NCBI GenBank assembly: GCA_001599815.1
Contig: BCIA01000004.1
Coordinates: 188,862 to 252,861 of the forward strand
Source: Furcasterigmium furcatum
Lineage: Eukaryota > Ascomycota > Sordariomycetes > Glomerellales > Plectosphaerellaceae
Length of the DNA stretch: 64,000 nucleotides
Reading direction: 5' to 3'
Below the pieces are notes generated by a model. That model was not told where the DNA came from. It saw only the letters and a program-made list of their open reading frames with translations, and made no database searches. A program made the position numbers and the translations under genes. Of this stretch, positions 43,918 to 54,321 are shown one piece after another. The first letter of the stretch is position 1. Each line of letters starts with the position of its first letter.

Positions 43918-44780
43918 ATGAAGAGCAACGGCCCTGTCCTCTACCCCAACGCGGAGGTCACTCTCGCCGTGACTGAGTACTCCGCCAACCACTCAACGTC
44001 TTTGCCCCAGCACATTGTCGACTACCACGCCCACGTCATCGCCACGAAGCCGGACACGGCCAACGTAGTTATTCCCCGAGTTCATTAGTCCCTGTTCTGG
44101 CTGTCTCAGGGGTTCTACGATGAGTCTTTGCTCCCGAGACACGATGAGAAACTCCTGATGCTGCCTGAAGTAATTACTAACTCTGAAGTGTCGTAGTACA
44201 TGATCAGCAACTTCCAGGCGCAGAACCACATCTGGCTGGCTAATCTCATCGGCGCTAAGAACGTAGAGGTCGTCGTCGGCGATGCTCTTGAGAGGTGACA
44301 TTATGACCACTTTCCGCAGTTCTGGAGACGAACCCCAGCTAATAATTCTTGAGCATTCCCGCCCTCAATCCCTCAGAGCCTTATGATCTGATCTTCATCG
44401 GTACACTTAAATCACTTAGCCCTGTCTTCTCTAGACCAGTATCACTAATGTCTCACCAAAATACAGATGCCAACAAGTCCGCCTACCCCACATATCTTAA
44501 GACCATTCTAGAGCGCTCTGCCCCAGGTGCGTCCGGACGCCTCCTCCGCCCCGGCGGGTTAGTGATTGCGGATAATGTGCTCCGGCGAGGGTGTGTCGTC
44601 ATCAACGATAGCAGGAACCCTTGGGCCGCCAAGGAGATTACGAAGCGGTCTCAGTACTCGCATTTAGAGGAGCTCGCTTCACTGCAGGACTACAATAGGG
44701 TTGTGAAGGAGAACTCAAGGCTGGATGGGCTTTTGCTTCCGCTCTATGACGGCGTGAGCCTGGCCAGGCTGTTAGACTGA
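43918..44780 (+). pseudogene. broken O-methyltransferase (class I SAM, CCoAOMT-like)
   Basis: Three blocks of a caffeoyl-CoA-type O-methyltransferase remain in order. Block 1 starts at an intact ATG (43918) and encodes SNGPVLYPNAEVTLAVTEYS and LPQHIVDYHAHVIA, then meets a TAG at about 44086. Block 2 (about 44200-44295) has ISNFQAQNHIWLANLIGAKN directly followed by VEVVVGDALE, then TGA; the roughly 45 residues between these in intact enzymes, holding the SAM-binding EIG.Y.G loop, are missing. Block 3 (from about 44365) has NPSEPYDLIFI, an intron that still looks functional (44401-44465), then DANKSAYPTYLKTILERS, LLRPGGLVIADNVLRRG and a normal end, LDGLLLPLYDG..LARLLD. At least three in-frame stops plus the internal deletion make it dead. 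Confidence 0.85.
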
Positions 44781-45094
44781 GCTGGACGTAAGAGGTATCG
44801 CAGGCAGCGGCCAATTTGTCTAATATAGCAGATATAGGGAGGATTGATTTCAATGACGCTCCGACACTACCATGTCTTTGTAACTTTCGCCCCTTGATAC
44901 AACCTCTGTGTCTACTGCGCAGTAGGTTGCTAGCCCCACTGCAAGCCATAACCGCGGATTAGCCCGTGCAATTTCATAGCCTGTGCTGACAAAACCGTCT
45001 GACGCCGCGTCGCCCAGCACAGGAGGCCAATTGATTTGCGGGTGGGAGCTTACCCGGTGACCAGGACAGTGCCAACTACCATGGCGAGGGAGTC

Positions 45095-45190
45095 CTAGGA
45101 TAATCTATCTATCCGGACTCAATTCCACGAAAAGTGGGGCACGGCTAATTTTATATCCATCGACCGCCCATCACGCCTTCCACCTGCGAA
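45095..45190 (+). repeat. degenerate repeat copy (partner at 43540-43650)
   Basis: Same order of conserved words as the partner upstream; differs by substitutions and two short deletions. Confidence 0.65.
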
Positions 45191-45228
45191 GCTTTTGCCT
45201 TACGCACATATATTATGATTGCTCCATT

Positions 45229-45377
45229 GAGGTTGACATGATCCGGCCGGAGTTTAGACTTACGCCCTATATCCGTAGGCATCTGCGCAAAAGGTCCATC
45301 GGTGAGGTGGACGTGGCCCGGCCGGCACTTCGACCTAAACGCCGTGTGTATACGCATCCATGGCAAGGTCCGTCAGA
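45229..45377 (+). repeat. two-unit degenerate tandem repeat, about 74 bases each
   Basis: Unit 1 (about 45229-45302) opens GAGGTTGACATGATCCGGCC and unit 2 (about 45303-45377) opens GAGGTGGACGTGGCCCGGCC. Both continue with a CGACCT/AGACTT..ACGCC, GTAGGCAT/TACGCATC and AAGGTCC word order. Unit 1 carries A or T at many places where unit 2 has G or C. Confidence 0.6.
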
Positions 45378-45744
45378 GATGATATAAATGCAAGCACCGG
45401 CATCCATATTGCCTAATGACCCTCTATATCCCCTTACGCGCCTCCTTTTGAGAAAAGATACTAGTTGGGAGCCGTTGTTTACAGTAGGTAGTCTTTACCA
45501 GTCGCCCCGTTTAGAGGCCATCGCACAGGTTTTCGGCGACACCTGCGACCTCCCTTGGAGAATAAGCGTACCGACGACTTTAAGCGGGGTTCTGCCCCAT
45601 GGCCTGCAGTTCATTCCATGCAGATGCGAAAGGTGCCACGTCATCTGAGGCCGATGGTGAGTGCAGGAGCGTGTGACTCGGAGTCTACCCCTCCCCCCAG
45701 GGGTTGGCTAAAAAAGATTCCGCTGTCTCTCCTTCATTCTCCCA

Positions 45745-45860
45745 AGCACTTAAACTCGCTCAATCTTTTGAATCATTCCCACTTGCATCTTTCACCAGGG
45801 CTAGCACTTAAAGTCGCTCAAGCTTTTGAATCATTCCCATTTGCATCTTTCACCATGGCC
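45745..45860 (+). repeat. 58-base tandem duplication ending at a start codon
   Basis: Two direct units, 45745-45802 and 45803-45860, differ at about six positions. The second ends CACCATGGCC, which is the start codon context of the acetyltransferase; the first has CACCAGGGCT at the same place. Confidence 0.85.
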
Positions 45861-46706
45861 AAAGCTGAGAAGGACCCCGAGCTCATTGAGCTAGCGCGTG
45901 GCCTGAAGAATACGCCATGGTGCGAGCATTATGAACGCATGGTCTCTGGGATGTAGTTAGTAGGCTCGAGTTCCGAAAACCTTCAGACCTCACTGATATG
46001 AGAGCCAGCTACAATTGCGTCGCCCCCGAGCTTGTCAACGGTCGTCACCGCGGTCGGTCCATGTCGCGCGAATTCAACGATATTGATCACCGCACCGGCA
46101 ATGCAGATGAGATCGAGGCCAAGAAGACCCAGGTTCTGGAGCAGTTGCTCGGACGCGTCGGGCCGGGGACTTTTATCGAGGCGCCGCTGACAGTGGACTA
46201 CGGATGCAACATCATCATGGGCAAGTACTGCTTTGCAAACTTTGGGTACGCCCCCGTCTCCCTTCTCATATTCCCCGCCATTCTGTTGATATGGGAGTAG
46301 CTTCACCGTTCTCAATTGCAGTCTTATTATCATCGGCGACCATGTGATGTTCGGCCCCAACGTTAGCATCTACGGCGCCGCCCACGAGACAAGTGTGCTC
46401 TCGCGCTACAAGGCAACAGACTACGCCCTGCCGGTGCGCGTCGAGGACGAGTGCTGGATTGGCGGCGGTACCACTATTCTGCCAGGGGTCACAATCGGCA
46501 AGGGCTCGACGGTCGGCGCTGGCAGTGTTGTCACGAGGAGCATTCCGCCGTATTCGGTTGCTGTGGGCAGCCCGGCGAAGGTGGTGAAGACGATTCCGAC
46601 GGTGGAGGAGGAGCTTGAGGATCCAGCCAATCCATATAGGGATATGCCGCTGGCGCTGCACTTGCCGGCAGATGCGTGGGAGGACCCAAGGTTGAAGAGG
46701 CAGTGA
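45855..46706 (+). CDS. maltose/galactoside O-acetyltransferase family protein (hexapeptide repeat)
   Basis: Acetyl-CoA-dependent O-acetyltransferase of the MAT/LacA/NodL group, left-handed beta-helix, cytosolic. 239 residues in three exons: 45855-45952, 46009-46245 and 46322-46706. The Mac domain opens with LKNTPWCEHYERMVSGI and, after the intron, YNCVAPELVNGRHRGRSMSR then EFNDID. Hexapeptide turns follow: FIEAPLTVDYGCNIIMGKYC, IIIIGDHVMFGPNVSIY, then GAAHETS with the catalytic His, WIGGGTTILPGVTIGKGSTV, and SPAKVVKTI at the end. Splicing at 45953 removes the in-frame TAG that follows VSGM. The gene is intact although it lies just downstream of a repeat island and its leader carries a 58-base tandem duplication. 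Confidence 0.88.
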
Positions 46707-47179
46707 GGAGAGACGAGAGAGATGGGAGATAACACCACAACCAATACGAGCTGGTCTAAAGAGTTCTACGCTACTGAAATTCCAACCGAGCCTAACCATA
46801 ACCACAGCTATTGTGATGACCGAGGACTTTACACTAAAAATTCACGCGACTTGCCTACCATGACTCTATTCGGGACGCCGCACAGTTTGGTCTGGCGTTG
46901 AACAATGACTTGAGCACGGGATTGCTCTTGTTATTGGCCTGCTGGTATCAGTCCCTGATCAGACCCCTTTATCACTGCGGTCAACGCGAAAACAAGATAG
47001 GCACTGAAAAACTGTGATTCTGCCTGTCTGGTTGTGTCTGCTATCGCGAAGAGCCCTGGAGATAAAAGAAAAATCCTGGGTCAGACGCTCGGGCCACCTC
47101 TCATTACGCCCAGGCGCTCTGCCCGTCTACACTGCCACTCGCATGCGTCGCTGACACTGCACCAGAGCTTCACTAAGAC

Positions 47180-47328
47180 GCTCCGACTGGTCTGATCGCA
47201 TAATCTTACGGCCAGTTTTGGAATGACCCGCGTATCCGCGTGAGAAATTCCACACTTGGATGCAGGTTGAATCTCTAGCCAGTCGGCTGCATTCCGTTTC
47301 TCACCTTACATCATTGTGTTCCACATGC
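47180..47328 (+). repeat. repeat copy, less mutated (partner at 43117-43263)
   Basis: GC-richer partner of the AT-rich copy 4.1 kb upstream. Ends about 120 bases before the P450 start codon. Confidence 0.75.
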
Positions 47329-47339
47329 CGCTCGCATCC

Positions 47340-47347
47340 TATTTAAA
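47340..47347 (+). promoter_or_regulatory. TATA-like box
   Basis: TATTTAAA about 105 bases before the P450 start at 47449, just after the repeat copy. Confidence 0.4.
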
Positions 47348-47448
47348 GAGCTCGGCGAGCACTTCTCAGCAACCCCAGGAGTCATCGTGCTCCTTGTTCT
47401 GGCCACCCTTCTGCGTTGGTTGCCAATCTAAAGCATCCCCAAATCGCC

Positions 47449-49111
47449 ATGACTTTGGCGGTTCCCTTTGGTGGGGCCGCGATCATAGGATTCGCGGTCC
47501 TGTACTTTCTCAAACCGGGCCGTTCTTCGGTCGAATCGCTGCCTCTGCCGCCAGGCCCGCCGCGGCTACCCTTGATCGGCAACGTTCACCAGGCTCCCAA
47601 GTCGCACGGCTGGTTGCAGTTCGCAGCATGGGGTAGGGAATTCGGGCCAGTGTTCTACCTCAACATGCTCGGGCAACATGTGGTCGTCCTGTCCACAGGG
47701 GAGGCCGCCCACGATCTGCTAGCGAAGAAAGGAGCCACGTTTTCGGACCGTCCCAAGATGTTTGTATGTGTCTACTGAGATCACGGTCGACTCTGAGGCC
47801 ATTCCATTGACTTTCATTTCGCAGGTAGCCCAAGAGCTAGCTCTGAAGAACATGAACGTGTTGTTGATGGACTACCATGAACGCTTCAGGATGCGCCAGA
47901 GGCTCGAGAACATGCTCCTGAACAACACCGTGGCTGCCAAGTATCGCGGCTTCCAGACCATGGAATCGAAGCAGTTGCTATTTGATCTCATGAAGAGCGC
48001 TGGCGGCGCTGGGGTTGACGTTCATAGCCACTTCGAGCGCCTAACGGCCAGCGACCTCTTCGCCCTTTTTTACGGGTTCCGCCTCAAAGATGCGCAGGAG
48101 CCTGAGCTCGTAACCTCAATGGCCCTCAACGAAGAATTTTCCGCTTTTGTCCGTGTAGGGGCCTTTCTCGTGGACTCCTTTCCGGCGCTCAACATCCTGC
48201 CAGGACCCCTGGCTCCTTGGAAGAAGATGGCCGAGTCTCATCACCAGCGCAAGCGAGCTGCCTACAACGGAAACTTCGAGCGCGGCCTCAAGTTTCCCGC
48301 GTGGACCTTCGCCAAGCAGATGCACAAGACCGTGCAGGAGGAAAAACTCACCATGTCGTTCGACGAGTTGGCGTTCGAGTTTGGGACGCTTGTGGACGCT
48401 GCGCTGGACGGCACCGTCGAGACGATGGTCTGGTTCCTGATCGCCTGCATCACGCAAGACCATGGGTTCGTGGAGAAGGCCAGAAGACAGCTGGATGCTG
48501 TCGTCGGGCGAGACCGCCTGCCTACTTTCGAGGACGAACCCAAGCTGCCGTATATCAGAGCCATCCTCGAAGAATTGCTGCGATGGAGGCCCATAGCCGC
48601 CGGAGGCGTCCCCCACTATACCAACGTGGAGAGCATCTACAAGGGGAACCGGATCCCTGCCGGCTCGGTTGTGATAGCAAACCACTGGGCCATCACGCGA
48701 GACGAGGCCGTTTACGGCCCGAACCCGGACTCGTTCGTCCCTGAACGCTGGATCGGGCCAGAGACCGCAGAAACCGGGCAGATCAAGGACCTTCCCGTGG
48801 TAGGGTTCGGCTATGGCAGACGGACCTGTCCTGGGAGGCACTTTGGACGGAATATTCTCTGGATATCGATGGCGCAGCTGCTCTGGGCATTCGAAATCCA
48901 AGCCGGACTTGATGAGGAAACGGGGAAGCCTGTTGCTGTGGACGCAGATGGTTCCATAGATGGTCTTGTCATGAGACCCTTGCCTTTCAAGGCGCGACTC
49001 ACTCCCCGGGATCAGCAGGCGCATGACATTATCGAACGGGAATGTCAGACTCATGGCGAGGATCTGGTAGCCGTACTTACCGAGATTGGTGAATCTCTGA
49101 CCCGAAAGTAG
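47449..49111 (+). CDS. cytochrome P450 monooxygenase
   Basis: ER-anchored heme monooxygenase of 533 residues in two exons, 47449-47763 and 47825-49111. N-terminal anchor PFGGAAIIGFAVLYFL, then the Pro-rich hinge LPLPPGPPRLPLIGNVHQAP. The I-helix region is unusual: FEFGTLVDAALDGTVETMVW, with ALDGT in place of AGxDTT. ExxR is EELLRWR; the PERF-type motif is PERWIG; the heme loop is FGYGRRTCPGRHFGRN with the Cys ligand. The layout resembles the fungal CYP64/O-methylsterigmatocystin oxidoreductase-like group. Substrate unknown. Nearby peroxygenase, acetyltransferase and a dead O-methyltransferase suggest a tailoring role in a former pathway (inference). Confidence 0.92.
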
Positions 49112-50187
49112 GTGTTGGACGGTGAGGGATTGACCAGTCCAGTCCACATGCAGTTACGACAGACTGATCTGACGATTATGACTGGGATCTTGAGAAAATC
49201 ATGTTGAGAAGACAGTGTTTGCGCTGCCATAGACATCTATAGTTTGAGTACCTGTCTTGAATTGATTTTTGACCATTGATGAGACCGCACTTCCATCGAC
49301 TTCGGCCGCCCCCTTTCCGTGACCAGAGTCTCACCATCTATCTTCTTCGCCAGCCGCCTGTTCTCATTCAAGGAAAGAAACATCATGCCAGCATAGATAG
49401 ATGCAGAGAATCTTGAGAAAGCCATTGTGGTAGCAGGGCGCATCGCTCTTCACAGAGATGTTCTGCCCAGCCTGGCCTCCCAAGTTCGAGCCTCCGACGC
49501 CCAGCGCGAGCCCGAAACATCGCACCTGGGCATCCAAGGTGTTGATGCCGAATCAATCGTTGTTCAGGCTCTGGGTCAGAGGTCAGAAGCGCGAGGATGG
49601 CGTATTGGCTCCTGAGAAAACGATGGAGTACGCCACGCATAGCAGGCACAGGGGCCCGCGGGAGGATGTCTTGTCGCTCACCCATGCCACGAAGATGGCG
49701 AGTATGCACACGCCGAAGTTGTGGGCGGTCGAGAGGAAGCTTCCTTGCAGTGGCCGCGTCGAAGCCTAGGTTCTTGGATGAGTGGTGTGCTGAGACCGCC
49801 CTTGGGGTCCCACAAGATGACACTGAAGCCGAAATGGCCCCTGGTCCTGCAGCTTGTGAAGTGTACCTTCTTGTTGGATGGGGTGAACCTACAAACCTGA
49901 CAGACTAGCTCCGGGGCACCGGGCCTGAGTTCTTAACGGTGCGGAGACCCACGCCGCGCGGAGCAGCCGGGGTAGGGAACCCGGGTGGGGCTTTTCGGGC
50001 CCGGGCTTGGGATACGTCCCGTTAGCCGAATTTTCCCGGCCGCATCATCAGTCAGAACTCACACCACAGTGACAACGGCGCTTCCACAGCCAGATAATAA
50101 TTGATTCATCAGCTCCAATAAAGGACGACTATATCACGGCGTCACCCGGATTGCCAGATGCTCTCATGTACTTGACCGCTCGGTCCA
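49112..50187. other. intergenic with transporter remnant
   Basis: About 1.07 kb between convergent genes; contains a degenerate MFS fragment on the minus strand (about 49340-49830) and otherwise nothing recognised. Confidence 0.55.
49340..49830 (-). pseudogene. MFS transporter remnant (C-terminal half)
   Basis: On the minus strand, one frame reads STAHNFGVCILAIFVAWVSD then KTSSRGPLCLLCVAYSIVFS, the loop and helix pattern of an anion:cation symporter (allantoate/nicotinate permease-like). After a stop and frame change come LALGVGGSNLGGQAGQNISV, KSDAPCYHNGFLKILCIYLC, resembling helices 11-12 with the conserved SDAP.Y segment. No N-terminal half, no open frame through it, several stops. A decayed gene fragment next to the P450 is the best reading; the assignment rests on short motifs. 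Confidence 0.5.
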
Positions 50188-51601
50188 TTACACACTGGCT
50201 ACCCCAGACTCATGTCCCGACCCATATGGCTGGAGCTCGACCCCAAGCAGGTCAACGCCTCCAAACTTGGAACCATCCTTGTTGTCAGACATTGACTTTC
50301 GCCACTTTTCGAATGAAACCTCGAAAGCCCGCTTGTACTCCTCGCGACTGAGATCCACGGGCTCCTTGTCATTACCGACCAGGCGCATCTGCATGTCAGC
50401 CGCCGTGCTGCTCATCCCAAAGTCGTCCTCCTCGAACAGGACGTCAATCGAGCTCTTCACCCTACCATCAATGAGCTTCTGAGGCAGGTCGAACTCGTGC
50501 GTGATAGGACGTCCGAGCCCGACGCCGTGAACTGTCTTGAGAGCTTCCACCATTGCCGGCCCGGTACGGAAGCCACCGGTAATGTACGCCTTGGTATTGC
50601 GCAGCTCGGGGATGATCCGTTCCGCAAACTCGATGAAGAAGGCCTCGCGCTTCCTGGTCGACTCACGTTTGTGAGCCCACCCGCTCGCCTGGTACGTGCC
50701 GCCAGAGAGTTCCACGAAGTCGAACCCGTGCTTCTCGAGTTCTCCGCAGAGCACGGCGCAATCCTCGGGCGTGAAGCCATCCTTCTCAAACTCGACGCTG
50801 TTGATCTTGATGCTGTGGATGAAGTCCTTGGGCACACGGGCCCGGATGGCGTCAGCAATCTCCAGGATCAGGCGCGAACGGTTGGCCAGCGAACCACCGT
50901 ACTGGTCAGTACGCTTGTTGGTTGATGGCGAGAGGAACTGTGCGAGGAGGTAGCCACTCCACGACTGTCAGCTGTTTGACCCAAGTCTCTGCCATGTGCA
51001 TCACTCACTGTGCGCCGTGAAGCTGCACACCGTCCCACCCGGCCTTCGACGCATACTCGGAAGCATGAGCGAAGCCCTGAATCAGCCGTTGGATGTCATC
51101 CTGATTCATTGCACGCGGCTTAGCAAACATCATGCCTTGCAAGTTCATCTCGAGATGCACATCGCTCGCCGAAATGGGATGCTTTTGGATGTCTTCCGTC
51201 ACCTGACGTCCCGGGTGGCTCAACTGCATCACGGCCAGGCTGCCGTGCTTCCTGGTTGCCTCGGCTAACGCGCAGAATGCCTCGAATCGCTCACCAGAAA
51301 AGGGCGCGTCCGGGGGAATGATGGGGTTGCCCGCGGCCTGGAGGTGGTCGTACTCGATCATGGTGTTGCCGGACAGGATTACCCCGGAACCACCCTCGCC
51401 CCAACGTTTGTAGAGGTTGATGAGTTCGGGAGTGGGAACACCACGTTTTTCAAGGTCGGTTGGGTGCCATGTCGCGGTGCGTTCGGTCATCGCCGCCTTC
51501 AGGAAGGGGTTCTTGGCCGTTCTTCCGCTGAACGCGAAATGGAGAGGTTGCCCCAGTGGCTTGGGGTCGAAGTCCTCGGTCTTGAATCGTCTGGGTGTCA
51601 T
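50188..51601 (-). CDS. NADH:flavin oxidoreductase, Old Yellow Enzyme family
   Basis: FMN-dependent reductase of activated alkenes, 453 residues, TIM barrel, two minus-strand exons: 51601-51009 and 50956-50188. The N-terminal FMN-binding strand is AKNPFLKAAMTERTATW; GGSGVILSGNTMIEYDH follows. MQLSHPGRQ is the conserved Gln/His region, and the junction of the exons rebuilds GVQLHGAHGYLLAQFLSPST with the substrate-binding His pair. NKRTDQYGGSLANRSRLILE is the family signature, only complete after splicing. C-terminal part has AYITGGFRTGPAMVEALK and GVGLGRPITHEFDLP, the phosphate-binding loop. The extended C-terminus of about 90 residues is typical of fungal members. It could act on plant enones or in secondary metabolism. 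Confidence 0.9.
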
Positions 51602-52497
51602 GGTTGATGATAGCGGTGGCCCGGGATGAGTTGCTGGCCCATTCTACCCTCGCCATCCTTCCAGGCACCTGATGCGCTTTAAGTGTTGCCTCTTCAGTGG
51701 ATAGATCTGCGCTATTTCGCCGGTTGACCCTCCACAAGGTGGGTTCTCCGATTCTTCGACGATGAAGCCATCCCACCTTGCGGAAGACATCAAACTCCCA
51801 TCACTGTTTGATTTGTCAGGCACTACACCAGGGAGTGACTCGTGTGGAGATGCGGAGTTTGACAGGCGCATTCCGGCCGGTCGTGGCCCCGTCAAAAATT
51901 GGCGGGCGGACAACATATCGAAACATCCGGGACCAGGGATTGATCGCGAACGGGCGCTGGGACTTTGACATCCCCCTCCACCTTCGTCAGAAGACTACAC
52001 CGGAACAAGCAACAATGCCATAAGTCGTGTCCCATTGAAACGACTCATTGGTAATCCGCCTGCACGCAACTCGGCAGTCGGCACAACCTCAATTTCATCC
52101 GCCGCATGTGATGCCATACCGCGCGTAGTGGGCACCATCCACAGCGGACACTTCTTGACTACTGATTTCTAAGCAGATAGGTAGTTTGGGAAACACCTCA
52201 GATCCTGAGTGGGGACGCACAGCCTCATTCTCTTGTATGCTTTATTTCCCAGGGGCATGCTTTTCCGAGTCGAGTATCCAGGGCGACGACGCTGCCAACC
52301 ACCAACCTGAAGAGTCCGCTGTCATACATGTGGTGCTGTGGTCTCACATGATTTATGATATGTTGATGTGAGGAGTAGTAGTGTTTGAGCACCGTGGCAT
52401 CATGGCACCACTGTCGTCTATTTGTGGCCTATTCGCACACCAGACTGTTCATTCTCAATACCCACGAACCCGCAACACCCCCAGGCATCACACCATC
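51602..52497. other. intergenic
   Basis: About 900 bases between the promoter of the flavin reductase and the 3' end of the small secreted protein gene. Nothing recognised. Confidence 0.55.
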
Positions 52498-53111
52498 TCA
52501 CTCGTCAACCCTGAAGTAGCACACACGAGAGTACATGACCCTCTCATTAAGTGCGCCCCAGCTCTCAGAAAATTTGCCCAGACAGTCCAACTCCAGGTGG
52601 TAATCTTCCAGCTCGTCGTCCGGCCCCAGGATCTCCGTGGTGTCGCCGTTGTTGAACATCCTCGGGATCTCGTCGGTGTTGCTGAATGCGTAGCCGAACA
52701 TCTCGACGTTGATGCGACGATCTTCGTCGTACTCGAGCGCGCCGGCCCTGCCGCTGGCGCCGTTCCAGTCCGTGCTGTCGATCTGCTCGCAGTGCTCGTT
52801 GAAGACGGCAACGGAGCCGCTCTGGCTGATGATCGGATTGCCGTCGCCGCCGATAGAGCCGCCGTGGCCGAGGATCATGACGAGGCGGTGGGGGAGGTCG
52901 GACCTGTGCGCGGTGCCGCGGCACTTTTCGTCGAGCCAGTCCTCGGCGATTTGTCTGGCTTAGAGCTTGCCGCGAGATTCCCTGAGCGAAGGGGGTCAGT
53001 TTGAGATCACGGTGCGGCTTCGGGTGCACGGCCGACTTACTTGACAGGACTCGCGAGGGCTACAGAGACGGAGAGGGCAGTAATGATAGTGGAGATGGTG
53101 GTGAAATGCAT
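52498..53111 (-). CDS. small secreted protein, unknown family
   Basis: 175 residues in two minus-strand exons, 53111-53041 and 52954-52498. Exon 1 is a clean signal peptide, MHFTTISTIITALSVSVALA, cut near SPVK. The mature protein of about 155 residues has four Cys (DEKCRGT, NEHCEQ, LDCLGK, RVCYF), is acidic, and begins QIAEDWLDEKC. A stretch MILGHGGSIGGDGNP is Gly-rich. I do not recognise the family; an even number of Cys, size and signal fit an apoplastic or host-directed secreted protein. The acceptor at 52955 was chosen because the earlier CAG leads to an immediate stop. Confidence 0.7.
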
Positions 53112-54321
53112 CGTGACTCTGTATTGGAGTGACAGATGAGGGGTGATGGTGTATGAAGGACGGGCTGGCTTCAAGTATTGGGTGCAGCTGCTGTGTTGTT
53201 CCTGTCTAAAACAATCAGAGCATCTGTAAGGGCCTCCAGTTCCCCTTATTATACCTTTCTAATGTCCCCAAGGAGACTCAGGAGATTCCCAATGCTCGGT
53301 TTCGTCATTGCCCTGCGCCGTAGTTGTGGAATTTTCGGGATCGGCCCCGGCTGTTAGACACCCGGCCCTGATCGGCAACGGCACATCCGGGGGCGGGTCT
53401 GGGACTTAACAGGCCCTGCAAGGGACCGGGAAAGCCGTTGGTCCTAATGCCGGGACAAAATGCGGCAACTCAGGCTATCACCGCTGGGCCCAGAGGCTGT
53501 AGCTGACTCGCGAATACCATCTAAATGTACCTGTTTTAGGTCATCCATTTTCACTTTCTCAATAGTGAGTTGCAAGGCGCCTCTATTCTTAAACGGCCAG
53601 ACCTCCTCGGCCAGACCAAGAGCTTGATTGCGGCGCGGTAGCGTGCGGCGTAGCAAATAGTGTACACTCCGAACTTGGAAGTCCTCATCTCATAACCACT
53701 AAAGTTGGTAGTCGGAGGGCGTTATCTGGGATATGATTGACCACAGTGATAATGAGAGATACGGGCATGTTGCGTTGGCGTTTGTGCTGCTTCTCCTTCA
53801 GGCATCGATCTGCTCTTGGCTGAAGTCATGTTCGGTGATTTAAGAGGGTCACCTACGCGTCCTCCACTGCTGAAAACTGACCACACTGCACTTTTCTGAG
53901 GGCCATCGTCGATCCCTGGGCTGGGCAAGGCTGGGCAATGCTGTGCCGTTGCTAGAGGCGATAGTCAACCCTGAGATTCCTTCTGCGGCACAGAAAAGAC
54001 ACCCGTGCTCACACTCTTTGCGTGCCATCAAAGCCGCGCGTGCAACCGAGCCCTTCTTATTTTGACAATGCCCAGAGTTGTTGTCCAAGTTTTGTTCAAC
54101 ACAAGACAGCTGCATCGCCAACTCACCAGATGATAGCCGTTGCAGTGGTTCAAGTGACATCAGAGGCGCCCATTTCTATTTATGGAGTGCTGCTAAGGTC
54201 AAGCCCTGCAAGTCACACTTGGCAACATTCCCAATCAGTGAGGTATAAGTTTAACATGCTCCCATTCTTGCAGATACTGGGAACGACGTCGTCGGAAAGG
54301 GCTTCTAGACACGACCCCTGT
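53112..54321. other. intergenic
   Basis: About 1.2 kb with no supported gene; short open frames only. Confidence 0.55.

Larger units (their letters stand above)
44781..45854. other. repeat-bearing intergenic region
   Basis: About 1.07 kb between the dead methyltransferase and the acetyltransferase gene. It is filled with repeats: 45095-45190, the two-unit tandem at 45229-45377 and the 58-base tandem duplication at 45745-45860. No gene. Confidence 0.65.
46707..47448. other. intergenic with repeat copy
   Basis: About 740 bases; holds the less mutated copy of the RIP repeat (47180-47328) directly upstream of the P450 core promoter. No gene. Confidence 0.6.
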
